Source: Luzula sylvatica (lineage: Eukaryota > Streptophyta > Magnoliopsida > Poales > Juncaceae). Taken from it: a DNA stretch of 64,000 nt. Numbering within the stretch: position 1 is the first letter of the stretch; each line of letters starts with the position of its first letter. Positions 1 through 10,783 of this stretch are shown one piece after another. The translations under genes were made by a program, and so were the position numbers. The notes under the pieces are model-generated. The model was not told where the DNA came from and did no database searches. It saw only the letters and a list, made by a program, of their open reading frames with translations. Where the stretch lies: the NCBI GenBank assembly GCA_946800325.1, contig OX326956.1:74907087-74971086 (forward strand), in the 5' to 3' direction.

Positions 1-2978
1 ATTAGTTTGTGGTTTTCTTCAAATAAAAAAATTAGTTTGTGGTTTTCTTCAAAAAAAACGAAAATTAGATTTTGGTTTTCTTCAAAAAAAATAAAATTAG
101 TTTGTGGTTTTCTTAAAAAAAAACGAAAATTAAATTTTAGTTTTCTTCAAAAAAAGAAAATTAATTTGTGGTTTTCTACAAAAAAAGAACAATTAGTTTG
201 ATGTTTTCTTCAAAAAAAGAAAATTAGTTTGTTGTTTTCTTCAAAAAAAGAAAATTAGTTTGTGGTTTTCTTCAAAAAAATAAAATTTAGTTTGTGGTTT
301 TCTTCAAAAAAAGAAAAATTAGTTTGTGGTTTTCTTCAAAAAATGAAAGTTAGTTTGTGGTTTTCTTCACAAAAAGTAAATTAGTTTGTGATTTTCTTCA
401 AAAAAAAAGAAAATTAGTTTGTGGTTTTCTTCAAAAAAAACGAAAATTAAATTTTGGTTTTCTTCAAAAAAATAAAATAAGTTTGTGGTTTTCTTCAAAA
501 AAAAAATTAGTTTGTGGTTTTCTTCAAAAAAAGAAAAATTAATTTGTGGTTTTCTCTTCAAAAAAATACAATTAGTTTGTGGTTTTCTTCAAAAAAAGGA
601 AATTAGTTTGTGGTTTTCTTCACAAAAAGAAAAATTAGTTTGTGGTTTCCTTCAAAAAAAAAAAATTAGTTTTTGGTATTCTTGAAACAAACGAAAATTA
701 GTTTTCGGTTTTTTCAAACAAAAAGAAAATTAGTTTGTGGTTTTCTTCAAAAAAAAAAAAGTTTGTGATTTTCTTCAAAAAAAAAAATTAGTTTGTGATT
801 TTATTCAAAAAAAGGAAATTAGTTTGTGGTTTTCTTCAAAACAAAAAAAAAACGTTTGTGGTTTTCTTCAAAAAAATAAAATTAGTTTGTGGATTTCTCC
901 AAAAAAAGAAAATTAGTTTGTGGTTTTCATCAAAAAAAGAAAATTAGTTTGTGGTTTTCTTCAAAAAAAAAAAATTAGTATGTCATTTTCATCAAAAATG
1001 ATAAATTAGTTTGTGGTTTTCTTCACAAAAAGAAAATTAGTTTGTGGTTTTCTTCAAAAAAAGAAAATTAGTTTCTGGTTTTCTTTAAAAAAAGAGAATT
1101 AGTTTGTCTATTTCTTCAAAAAAAGAAATACTAGTTTGTTGTTTTCTTCCAAAAAAAGAAAATTAGTATGTGGTTTTCTTATAAAAAAGAAAAATTAGTT
1201 TGTGGTTTTCTTGAAGAAAAGAAAATTTTGTTTGTGGTTTTCTTCAAAAAAATAAAATTAGTTTGTGGTTTTCAACAAAAAAATAAAATTAGTTTGTGGT
1301 TTTCTTCAAAAAAAGAAAATTGGTTTGTGGTTTTCTTCAAAAAAGAAAAATTAGTTTGTGCTTTTCTTCACAAAAAGAAAATTAGTTTGTGGTTTTCTTC
1401 AAAAAATAAAATTAGTTTGTGGTTTTCTTCAAAAAAAGAAAAATTAGTTTTTGATTTTCTTCAAAAAAAGAAAATTAGTTTGTAGTTTGTTTCCAAAAAA
1501 GAAAAATAGTTTGTGGTTTTCTTCAAAAAAAGAAAATTAGTTTGGGGTTTTCTTCAAAAAAAGAAAATTAGTTTGTTGTTTTCTTCAAAAAAAGATAATT
1601 AGTTTGTGGTTTTCTTCAAGAAAAGAAAATTAGTTTGTGGTTTTCTTCAAAAAAATTAATTAGTTTGTGGTTTTCTTCAAAAAAAAAGAAAATTAGTTTG
1701 TGGTTTTCTTAAAAAAAACGAAAATTAGTTTTCGGTTTTTTCAAAAAAAAAGAAAATTAGTTTGTTGTTTTCTTCAATAAAAATATATAGTTTGTGGTTT
1801 TCTTCAAAAAATGAAAATTAGTTTGTGGTTTTCGTCAAAAAAAAAGAAAATTAGTTTGTGGTTTTCTTGAAAAAAGAAAAATTAGTTTTCTGGTTTTCTT
1901 CACAAAAAGAAAATTAGTTTGTGGTTTTCTTCAAAAAAAGAAAAATTAGTTTGTGATTTTCTTCAAAAAAAGAAAATTAGTTTGTAGTTTGTTTCAAAAA
2001 AAGAAAAATAGTTTGTGTATTTCTTCAAAAAAATAAAATTAGTTTGTGGTTTTCTTCAAAAAAAGAAAAATTAGTTTGTGATTTTCTTCAAAACAAGAAA
2101 ATTAGTTTGTAGTTTGTTTCAAAAAAAGAAAAATAGTTTGTGGTTTTCTTCAAAAAAAGAAAATTAGTTTGTGGTTTTCTTCAAAAAAAGAAAATTAGTT
2201 TGTTGTTTTCTTCAAAAAAAGATAATTAGTTTGTGGTTTTCTTACAAAAAAAAATTAGTTTGTAGTTTTCATCAAAAAAAAGAAAATTAGTTTGTGGTTT
2301 TCTGCAAAAAAAACGAAAATTAGATTTTGGTTTTCTTCAAAAAAGAAAATTAGTTTGTGGTTTTCTTCCGAAAAAGAACAATTAGTTTGTGGTTTTCTTC
2401 AAAAAAAGAAAAAATTAGTTTGTTCATTTCTTCAAAAAAAGAAAATTAGTTTGTGGTTTTCTTCAAAAAAAGAAAATTAGTTTGTGGTTTTCTTCAAAAA
2501 AAACGAAAATTAGATTTTGGTTTTCTTCAAAAAAAGAAAATTTGTTTGTGGTTTTCTTCAAAAAAAGAACAATTAGTTTGAGGTTTTCTTCAAAAAAAGA
2601 AAATTATTTTGTTGTTTTCTTCAAAAAAAGAAAATTAGTTTGTGGTTTTCCTCCAAAAGAAAAAATTTAGTTTGTGGTTTTCTTCAAAAAAAGAAAAATT
2701 AGTTTTTGATTTTCTTCAAAAAAAGAAAATTAGTTTGTAGTTTGTTTCAAAAAAAGAAAAATAGTTTGTGGTTTTCTTCAAAAAAAGAAAATTAGTTTGT
2801 GGTTTTCTTCAAAAAAAGGAAATTGATTTGTTGTTTTCTTCAAAAAAAGATAATTAGTTTGTGGTTTTCTTACAAAAACAAAATTAGTTTGTAGTTTTCA
2901 TCAAAAAAAAGAAAATTAGTTTGTGGTTTTCTTCAAAAAAAACGAAAATTAGATTTTGGTTTTCTTCAAAAAAAGAAA
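1..2978 (+). repeat. Alpha HOR, copy 1 (2978-bp period)
   Basis: This block of about 96 monomers is followed by a second copy starting at 2979: landmarks at 7, 357, 485 and 1168 recur at 2985, 3335, 3463 and 4147. Alpha-type DNA is marked by monomers reading AACG AAAATTAGATTTTGG and by AACAATTAGTTTGAGG. Inside it, the junction motif GATAATTAG recurs at about 1594, 2221 and 2849, giving a sub-period of about 628 bp (20 monomers). A TTTTCGG monomer lies at 692-707 and an ATACTAG monomer at 1128. The window begins inside the array, so the true start of this HOR may lie upstream. Confidence 0.85.
692..707. other. Example of TTTTCGG variant monomer with perfect dyad
   Basis: CGAAAA-TTAG-TTTTCG is a perfect 6-bp inverted repeat around TTAG. 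The same monomer class recurs about once or twice per HOR, for example near 1728, 3669, 9288, 12757, 14887, 18817, 20357, 23679, 27094, 37814, 40467, 45813, 59608, 62257 and 63325. In most gamma and delta units it is replaced by an AGGTTTCGG form that weakens the dyad. These monomers also supply most of the CpG sites in the array. Confidence 0.8.
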
Positions 2979-4596
2979 ATTAGTTTGTGGTTTTCTTCAA
3001 ATAAAAAAATTAGTTTGTGGTTTTCTTCAAAAAAAACGAAAATTAGATTTTGGTTTTCTTCAAAAAAAATAAAATTAGTTTGTGGTTTTCTTAAAAAAAA
3101 ACGAAAATTAAATTTTAGTTTTCTTCAAAAAAAGAAAATTAATTTGTGGTTTTCTACAAAAAAAGAACAATTAGTTTGATGTTTTCTTCAAAAAAAGAAA
3201 ATTAGTTTGTTGTTTTCTTCAAAAAAAGAAAATTAGTTTGTGGTTTTCTTCAAAAAAATAAAATTTAGTTTGTGGTTTTCTTCAAAGAAAGAAAAATTAG
3301 TTTGTGGTTTTCTTCAAAAAATGAAAGTTAGTTTGTGGTTTTCTTCACAAAAAGTAAATTAGTTTGTGATTTTCTTCAAAAAAAAAGAAAATTAGTTTGT
3401 GGTTTTCTTAAAAAAAAACGTAAATTAAATTTTGGTTTTCTTCAAAAAAATAAAATAAGTTTGTGGTTTTCTTCAAAAAAAAAATTAGTTTGTGGTTTTC
3501 TTCAAAAAAAGAAAAATTAATTTGTGGTTTTCTCTTCAAAAAAAGACAATTAGTTTGTGGTTTTCTTCAAAAAAAGGAAATTAGTTTGTGGTTTTCTTCA
3601 CAAAAAGAAAAATTAGTTTGTGGTTTCCTTCAAAAAAAAAAAATTAGTTTTTGGTTTTCTTGAAACAAACGAAAATTAGTTTTCGGTTTTTTCAAACAAA
3701 AAGAAAATTAGTTTGTGGTTTTCTTCAAAAAAAAAAAAGTTTGTGATTTTCTTCAAAAAAAAAAATTAGTTTGTGATTTTATTCAAAAAAAGGAAATTAG
3801 TTTGTGGTTTTCTTCAAAACAAAAAAAAAATGTTTGTGGTTTTCTTCAAAAAAATAAAATTAGTTTGTGGATTTCTCCAAAAAAAGAAAATTAGTTTGTG
3901 GTTTTCATCAAAAAAAGAAAATTAGTTTGTGGTTTTCTTCAAAAAAAAAAAAATTAGTATGTCATTTTCATCAAAAATGATAAATTAGTTTGTGGTTTTC
4001 TTCACAAAAAGAAAATTAGTTTGTGGTTTTCTTCAAAAAAAGAAAATTAGTTTCTGGTTTTCTTTAAAAAAAGAGAATTAGTTTGTCGATTTCTTCAAAA
4101 AAAGAAATACTAGTTTGTTGTTTTCTTCCAAAAAAAGAAAATTAGTATGTGGTTTTCTTATAAAAAAGAAAAATTAGTTTGTGGTTTTCTTGAAGAAAAG
4201 AAAATTTTGTTTGTGGTTTTCTTCAAAAAAATAAAATTAGTTTGTGGTTTTCAACAAAAAAATAAAATTAGTTTGTGGTTTTCTTCAAAAAAAGAAAATT
4301 GGTTTGTGGTTTTCTTCAAAAAAGAAAAATTAGTTTGTGCTTTTCTTCACAAAAAGAAAATTAGTTTGTGGTTTTCTTCAAAAAATAAAATTAGTTTGTG
4401 GTTTTCTTCAAAAAAAGAAAAATTAGTTTTTGATTTTCTTCAAAAAAAGAAAATTAGTTTGTAGTTTGTTTCCAAAAAAGAAAAATAGTTTGTGGTTTTC
4501 TTCAAAAAAAGAAAATTAGTTTGGGGTTTTCTTCAAAAAAAGAAAATTAGTTTGTTGTTTTCTTCAAAAAAAGATAATTAGTTTGTGGTTTTCTTA
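2979..4596 (+). repeat. Alpha HOR, copy 2 (partial)
   Basis: This segment repeats 1-1618 at an offset of 2978-2979 bp with only scattered substitutions and single-base length changes. One example is TCTATTTC near 1107 against TCGATTTC near 4087; another is the CTCTTC monomer near 555 against 3533. The match stops at about 4597, where copy 1 continues with CTTCAAG and copy 2 with CTTACAA. The copy is therefore cut about 1.36 kb short of the full 2978-bp unit and joined to a different alpha sub-unit, which looks like a recombination breakpoint. Confidence 0.85.
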
Positions 4597-5142
4597 CAAA
4601 AAAAAAATTAGTTTGTAGTTTTCATCAAAAAAAAAGAAAATTTGTATGTGGTTTTCTTCAAAAAAAAACGAAAATTAGATTTTGCTTTTCTTCAAAAAAA
4701 AAAAATTAGTTATTGGTTTTCTTAAAAAAAAAAAATTAGTTTGTGATTTTCTTCAAAAAAAACGAAAATTAGATTTTGGTTTTCTTCAAAAAAAATAAAA
4801 TTAGTTTGTGGTTTTATTCAAAAAATGAAAATTAGTTTGTTGTTTTCTTCAAAAAAAGATAATTAGTTTGTGGTTTTCTTACAAAAAAAAAATTAGTTTG
4901 TAGTTTTCATCAAAAAAAAGAAAATTAGTTTGTGTTTTTCTTCAAAAAAAAACGAAAATTAGATTTTGGTTTTCTTCAAAAAAAGAAAATTAGTTATTGG
5001 TTTTCTTCAAAAAAAAAATTAGTTTGTGATTTTCTTCAAAAAAAACGAAAATTAGATTTTGGTTTTCTTCAAAAAAAATAAAATTAGTTTGTGGTTTTCT
5101 TCAAAAAAAACTAAAATTAGATTTTGGTTTTCTTCAAAAAAA
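4573..5142 (+). repeat. 285-bp tandem doublet in alpha
   Basis: Two adjacent segments, about 4573-4857 and 4858-5142, carry the same series of variants: GATAATTAG, CTTACAA, TAGTTTTCATC, an AGATTTTG monomer, the rare AGTTATTGG monomer (near 4709 and 4993) and a second AGATTTTGG monomer. The offset is 284-285 bp, about nine monomers. I saw the AGTTATTGG variant nowhere else in the window, so the doublet is probably a local duplication that arose after that mutation. Confidence 0.75.
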
Positions 5143-7244
5143 GAAAATTAATTTGTGGTTTTCTTCAAAAAAAGAACAATTAGTTTGAGGTTTTCTTCAA
5201 AAAAAGAAAATTAGTTTGTTGTTTTCTTTAAAAAAAGAAAATTAGTTTGTGGTTTTCTTCAAAAAAATAAAATTTAGTTTGTGGTTTTCTTCAAAAAAAG
5301 AAAAATTAGTTTGTGGTTTTCTTCAAAAAATGAAAGTTAGTTTGTGGTTTTCTTCACAAATAGTAAATTAGTTTGTGATTTTCTTCAAAAAAAAAATTAG
5401 TTTGTGGTTTTCATCAAAAAAAGAAAATTAGTGTGTGGTTTTCATCAAAAAAAGAAAAATTAGTGTGTGGTTTTCTTCAAAAAAAAAAAATTAGTATGTG
5501 GTTTTCTTCAAAAATGATAAATTAGTTTGTGGTTTTCTTCACAAAAAGAAAATTAGTTTGTGGTTTTCTTCAAAAAAAGAAAATTAGTTTGTGGTTTTCT
5601 TCAAGAAAAGAAAAATTAGTTTGTGGTTTTTCTTCAAAAATATAAAATTAGTTGGTTTTCTTCAAAAAAAGAAAATTAGTTTGTGGTTTTCTTCAAAAAA
5701 AGAAAAATTAGTTTGTGGTTTTCTTCAAAAAAGAAAAATTAGTTTGTGGTTTTCTTCACAAAAAGAAAATTAGTTTGTGGTTTTCTTCACAAAAAGAAAA
5801 TTAGTTTGTGGTTTTCTCCAAAAAAAAAAATTAGTTTGTGGTTTTCATCAAAAAAAGAAAAAATTGTTTGTGTTTTTCTTCAAAAAAAGATAATTAGTTT
5901 GTGATTTTCTATAAAAAAGAAAAATTATTTTGTGGTTTTCTACACAAAAAGAAAATTTGTTTGTGGTTTTCTTCAAAAAAAAAAAATTAGTCTGTGATTT
6001 TCTTCAAAAAAAGAAAATTAGTTTGTAGTTTGTTTCAAAAAAAGAAAAATAGTTTTTAGTTTTCTTCAAAAAAAGAAAATTAGTTTGTGGTTTTCTTTAA
6101 AAAAAGAAAATTAGGTTGTGGTTTTATTCAAAAAAAGAAAATTAGTTTGTGGTTTTCTTTAAAAAAAGAGAATTAGTTTGTCTATTTCTTCAAAAAAAGA
6201 AATACTAGTTTGTTGTTTTCTTCCAAAAAAAGAAAATTAGTATGTGGTTTTCTTATAAAAAAGACAAATTAGTTTGTGGTTTTCTTTAAGAAAAGAAAAT
6301 TTTGTTTGTGGTTTTCCTCAAAAAAATAAAATTAGTTTGTGGTTTTCAACAAAAAAAGAAAATTAGTTTGTGGTTTTCTTCAAAAAAAGAAAATTAGTTT
6401 GTGGTTTTCTACAAAAAAGAAAAATTAGTTTGTGCTTTTCTTCACAAAAAGAAAATTAGTTTGGGGTTTTCTTCAAAAAAATAAAATTAGTTTGTGGTTT
6501 TCTTCAAAAAAAGAAAAATTAGTTTTTGATTTTCTTCAAAAAAAGAAAATTAGTTTGTAGTTTGTTTCAAAAAAAGAAAAATAGTTTGTGGTTTTCTTCA
6601 AAAAAAGAAAATTAGTTTGTGGTTTTCTTCAAAAAAAGAAAATTAGTTTGTTGTTTTCTTCAAAAAAAGATAATTAGTTTGTGGTTTTCTTACAAAAACA
6701 AAATTAGTTTGTAGTTTTCATCAAAAAAAAGAAAATTAGTTTGTGGTTTTCTTAAAAAAAAACGAAAATTAGATTTTGGTTTTCTTCAAAAAAAGAAAAT
6801 TAGTTTGTGGTTTTATTCAAAAAAAAAAATTAGTTTCGGTTTTCTTCAAAAAAAATGAAATTTAGATTTTGGTTTTCTTAAAAAAAAATAAAATTAGTTT
6901 GTGGTTTTCTTCAAAAAAAACGAAAATTAGATTTTGGTTTTCTTCAAAAAAAGAAAATTAATTTGTGGTTTTCTTCAAAAAAAGAACAATTAGTTTGAGG
7001 TTTTCTTCAAAAAAAGAAAATTAGTTTGTAGTTTTCTTCAAAAAAAGAAAATTAGTTTGCGGTTTTCTTCAAAAAAATAAAATTTAGTTTGTGGTTTTCT
7101 TCAAAAAAAAAAAAAATTAGTTTGTGGTTTTCTTCAAAAAATGAAAGTTAGTTTGTGGTTTTCTTCAAAAAAGAAAAATTAGTTTGTGGTTTTCTTGAAA
7201 AAATGAAAGTTAGTTTGTGGTTTTCTTCAAAAAAGAAAAAATAG
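5143..7244 (+). repeat. Alpha region, mixed sub-units
   Basis: This stretch continues alpha-type monomers without a clean tandem HOR. About 6125-6670 repeats 1050-1600 at an offset of 5074-5075 bp, including the ATACTAG monomer at 6202 and GATAATTAG at 6669. About 5510-5880 recurs near 13020-13390. It includes a shortened 26-bp monomer (ATTAGTTGG near 5647) and the CTATAAAAAAG / CTACACAAAAAG pair near 5910-5950. Nothing gene-like is present. Confidence 0.8.
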
Positions 7245-10200
7245 TTTGTGGTTTTCTATAAAAAAGAAAAATTATTTTGTGGTTTTCTACTCAAAAAGAA
7301 AATTTGTTTGTGGTTTTCTTCAAAAAAAAAAAATTAGTCTGTGATTTTCTTCAAAAAAAGAAAATTAGTTTGTAGTTTGTTTCAAAAAAAGAAAAATAGT
7401 TTTTGGTTTTCTTCAAAAAAAGAAAATTAGTTTGTGGTTTTCTTTAAAAAAAGAAAATTAGTTTGTGGTTTTATTCAAAAAAAGAAAATTAGTTTGTGGT
7501 TTTCTTTAAAAAAAGAGAATTAGTTTCTCTATTTCTTCAAAAAAAGAAATACTAGTTTGTTGTTTTCTTCCAAAAAAAGAAAATTAGTACGTGGTTTTCT
7601 TATAAAAAAGAAAAATTAGTTTGTGGTTTTCTTCAAGAAAAGAAAATTTTGTTTGTGGTTTTCTTCAAAAAAATAAAATTAGTTTGTGGTTTTCAACAAA
7701 AAAAGAAAATTAGTTTGTGGTTTTCTTCAAAAAAAACGAAAATTAGATTTTGGTTTTCTTCAAAAAAAGAAAATTAGTTTGTGGGTTTCTTCAAAAAAAG
7801 AACAATTAGTTTGAGGTTTTCTTCAAAAAAAGAAAATTATTTTGTTGTTTTCTTCAAAAAAAGAAAATCAGTTTGTGGTTTTCCTCCAAAAGATAAAATT
7901 TAGTTTGTGGTTTTCTTCAAAAAAAGAAAATTAGTTTGTGGTTTTCTTCAAAAAATGAAAATTAGTTTGTGGTTTTCTTCACAAAAAGTAAATTAGTTTG
8001 TGGTTTTCTTAAAAAAAAAAAAAATTAGATTTTGGTTTTCTTCAAAAAAATAAAATTAGCTTGTGGTTTTCTTCAAAAAAGAAAATTAGTTTGTGGTTTT
8101 CTTCAAAAAAAAAAAATTAGATTTTGGTTTTCTCCTAAAAAAGAAAATTGGCTTGTGGTTTTCTTCACAAAAAAAAATTAGTTTGTGTTTTTCTTCAAAA
8201 AAAAAAAATTAGTTTGTACTTTTCCCTTCAAAAAAAAGAAAATTAGTTTTTGCTTTTCATCAAAAAAAGAAAATTAGTTTGGGGTTTTATTCACAAAAAG
8301 AAAAATTAGTTTGTGGTTTTCTTCAAAAAAAGAAAAATTAGATTGTGGTTTTCTTCAAAAAAAGAAAAATTAGTTTGTGATTTTCTTCAAAAAAGAAAAA
8401 TTAGTTTGTTGTTTTCTTCCAAAAAAAGAAAATTAGTATGTGGTTTTCTTATAAAAAAAAAATTAGTTTGTGGTTTTCATCAAGAAAAGAAAATTAGTTT
8501 GTGGTTTTCAACAAAACAAGAAAATTAGTTTGTGGTTTGCTTAAAAAAAATAAAATTAGTTTGTGGTTTTCAACAAAACAAGAAAATTAGTTTGTGGTTT
8601 TCTTAAAAAAAGAAAATTAGTTTGTGGTTTTATTCAAAAAAGAAAAATTAGTTTGTGGTTTTCTTCACAAAAAGAAAATTAGTTTGTGGTTTTCTTCAAA
8701 AAAAGAAAATTAGTTTGTGGTTTTCTTCAAAAAAATTAATTAGTTTGTGGTTTTCTTCAAAAAAAAGAAAATTAGTTTGTGATTTTCTTGAAAAAAAGAA
8801 TTAGTTTGTGGTTTTCATAAAAAATCGAAAAATAGTTTGTGGTTTTCTTAAAAAAAAAGAATATTAGTATTTGGTTTTCTTCAAAATAATGAAATTAGTT
8901 TGTGTTTTCCTTCAAAAAAAGAAAATTAGTTTGTGGTTTTCTTCAAAAAACAGAAAATTAGTTTGTGGTTTTTTCAAAAAAACTAAAATTAGTTTGTGAT
9001 TTTCTCCGAAAAAAGAATTAGTGTGTGGTTTTCATCAAAACAGAAAAATAGTTTGTGGTTTTCTTGAAAAAAAAAATATTAGTATTTGATTTTCTTCAAA
9101 ATAAGGAAATAGTTTGTGGTTTTCTTCAAAAAAATAAAAAATTAGTTTGTGGTTTTCTTCAAAAAAAGAAAATTAGTTTGTGGTTTTCTTCAAGAAAAGA
9201 AAATTAGTTTGTGGTTTTCTTAAAAAAAAAAAAAATTAGTTTGTGGTTTTCTTCAAAAAAAAGAAAATTAGTTTGTGGTTTTCTTTAGAAAAACGAAAAT
9301 TAGTTTTCGGTTTTTTTAAAAAAAAAAAGAAAATTAGTTTGTGGTTTTCTTCAAAAAAAAAAAATATAGTTTTTGGTTTTCTTCAAAAAATGAAAATTAG
9401 TTTGTGGTTTTCTTCAAAAAAAAGAAAATTAGTTTGTGGTTTTCTTCAAAAAAGAAAAATTAGTTTGTGGTTTTCTTCACAAAAAGAAAATTAGTTTGTG
9501 GTTTTCTTCAAAAAAAGAAAAATTAGTTTGTTATTTTCTTCAAAAAAAGAAAATTAGTTTGTAGTTTGTTTCAAAAAAAGAAAAATAGTTTGTGGTTTTC
9601 TTCAAAAAAAGAAAATTAGTTTGTGGTTTTCTTCAAGAAAAGAAAATTAGTTTGTGGTTTTCTTCAAAAAAAAAAAAATTAGTTTGTGGTTTTCTTCAAA
9701 AAAAAGAAAATTAGTTTGTGGTTTTCTTCAAAAAAACGACAATTAGTTTTCGGTTTTTAAAAAAAAAAAAAAAATTAGTTTGTTGTTTTCTTAAAAAAAA
9801 AATAAATTGTTTGTGGTTTTCTTCAAAAAATGAAAATTAGTATGTGGTTTTCTTCAAGAAAAGAAAATTAGTTTGTGGTTTTCTTCAAAAAAATTAATTA
9901 GTTTGTGGTTTTCTTCAAAAAAAAGAAAATTAGTTTGTGGTTTTCTTCAATAAAACGAAAATTAGTTTGTGATTTTCTTCAAAAAAAATATTAGTTTGTG
10001 GTTTTCATCAAAAACACGTAAAATAGTTTGTGGTTTTCTTCAAAAAAAGAATATTAGTATTTGGTTTTCTTCAAAATAAGGAAATTAGTTTGTGTTTATC
10101 TTAAAAAAAAGAAAACTAGTTTGTGGTTTTCTTCAAAAAAAAGAAAATTAGTTTGTGGTTTTTTTCAAAGAAAGAAAATTAGTTTGGGGTTTTCTTCAAT

Positions 10201-10523
10201 AAAAAAGAATAGTTTGTGGTTTTCTTCAAAAAAAGAAAAATTAGTTTGTGGTTTTCTTGAAAAAAAAAAAAAAATAGTTCGTGGTTTTCTTCAAAAAAAG
10301 AAAAATTAGTTTGTGGTTTTCTTCAAAAAAAGAAAATTAGTTTGTGGTTTTCTTCAAAAAAATAATTAGTTTGTGGGTTTATTCAAAAAAAGAAAAATTA
10401 GTTTGTGATTTTCTTCAAAAAAAGAAAATTAGTTTGTGGTTTTCATCAAAAAAATAAAATTAGTTTGTGGTTTTCATCAAAAAAAGAAAATTAATTTGTG
10501 GTTTTCTTCAAAAAAAAAAAATA
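7245..10523 (+). repeat. Beta block, copy 1 (about 3.28 kb)
   Basis: The order of variants here recurs at 16769-20047 with a nearly constant offset of 9524-9526 bp: landmarks at 7251, 8313, 8860, 9286 and 10061 match 16775, 17838, 18386, 18808 and 19587. A shortened version lies at 13421-16140. The block starts with alpha-like monomers (ATACTAG at 7549, AGATTTTGG near 7742 and 8027). It then brings in the first AATATTAGTATT monomer in the window (8860-8871) and TTTTCGG monomers near 9300 and 9749. It diverges from the distal copy at about 10524. Confidence 0.85.
8860..8871. other. First AATATTAGTATT variant monomer
   Basis: This variant class, usually followed by CTTCAAAATAAGG or CTTCAAAATAATG, first appears here and then recurs throughout beta, gamma and delta units. 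I did not see it in 1-8859 or in the alpha-type island at 48-51 kb. It is therefore a useful marker that separates alpha from the other domains. The core AATA-TTAG-TATT is a short inverted repeat. Confidence 0.8.
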
Positions 10524-10783
10524 GTTTGGGGTTTTCTTCAATAAAAAAGAATAGTTTGTGGTTTTCTTCAAAAAAAGAAAAATTAGTTTGTGGTTTTCTT
10601 GAAAAAAAAAAAAAAATAGTTTGTGATTTTCTTCAAAAAATGAAATTTGTTCGTGGTTTTCTTCAAAAAAAGAAAATTAGTTTGTGGTTTTCTTCAAAAA
10701 AAGAAAATTAGTTTGTTGTTTTCTTCAAAAAAATAATTAGTTTGTGGGTTTATTCAAAAAAAGAAAAATTAGTTTGTGATTTT
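9412..10783 (+). repeat. 1372-bp tandem duplication, unit 1
   Basis: This unit of about 44 monomers is followed directly by a second copy at 10784. All rare variants I compared recur at a constant offset of 1372 bp, including CACGTAAAATAG near 10014, the A15 run at 10260-10274 and two TTTGGGG monomers near 10183 and 10525. The two TTTGGGG modules form an internal repeat 342 bp apart (11 monomers). The constant offset over the full length suggests a very recent event. The unit overlaps the 3' part of beta copy 1. Confidence 0.9.

Noticed and set aside
367..561. Minus-strand frame of 64 codons
   Set aside because: Low-complexity product of the reverse monomer (EENHKLIFF), TTG start. The same applies to 58394-58582.
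1168..1485. Longest open frame in the window (105 codons, + strand), repeated at 4147-4464
   Set aside because: It is made only of frame-shifted monomer translations (LVCGFLQKKK, ISLWFSSKKE). It stays open because single-base length changes in the A-runs avoid the periodic TAG. It has no domain, no start context and no composition change from its surroundings.
5907..5950. Possible transposon terminal repeats at the CTATAAAAAAG / CTACACAAAAAG pair
   Set aside because: These are ordinary variant monomers that recur in several HORs, with no inverted ends, target-site duplication or internal coding sequence.
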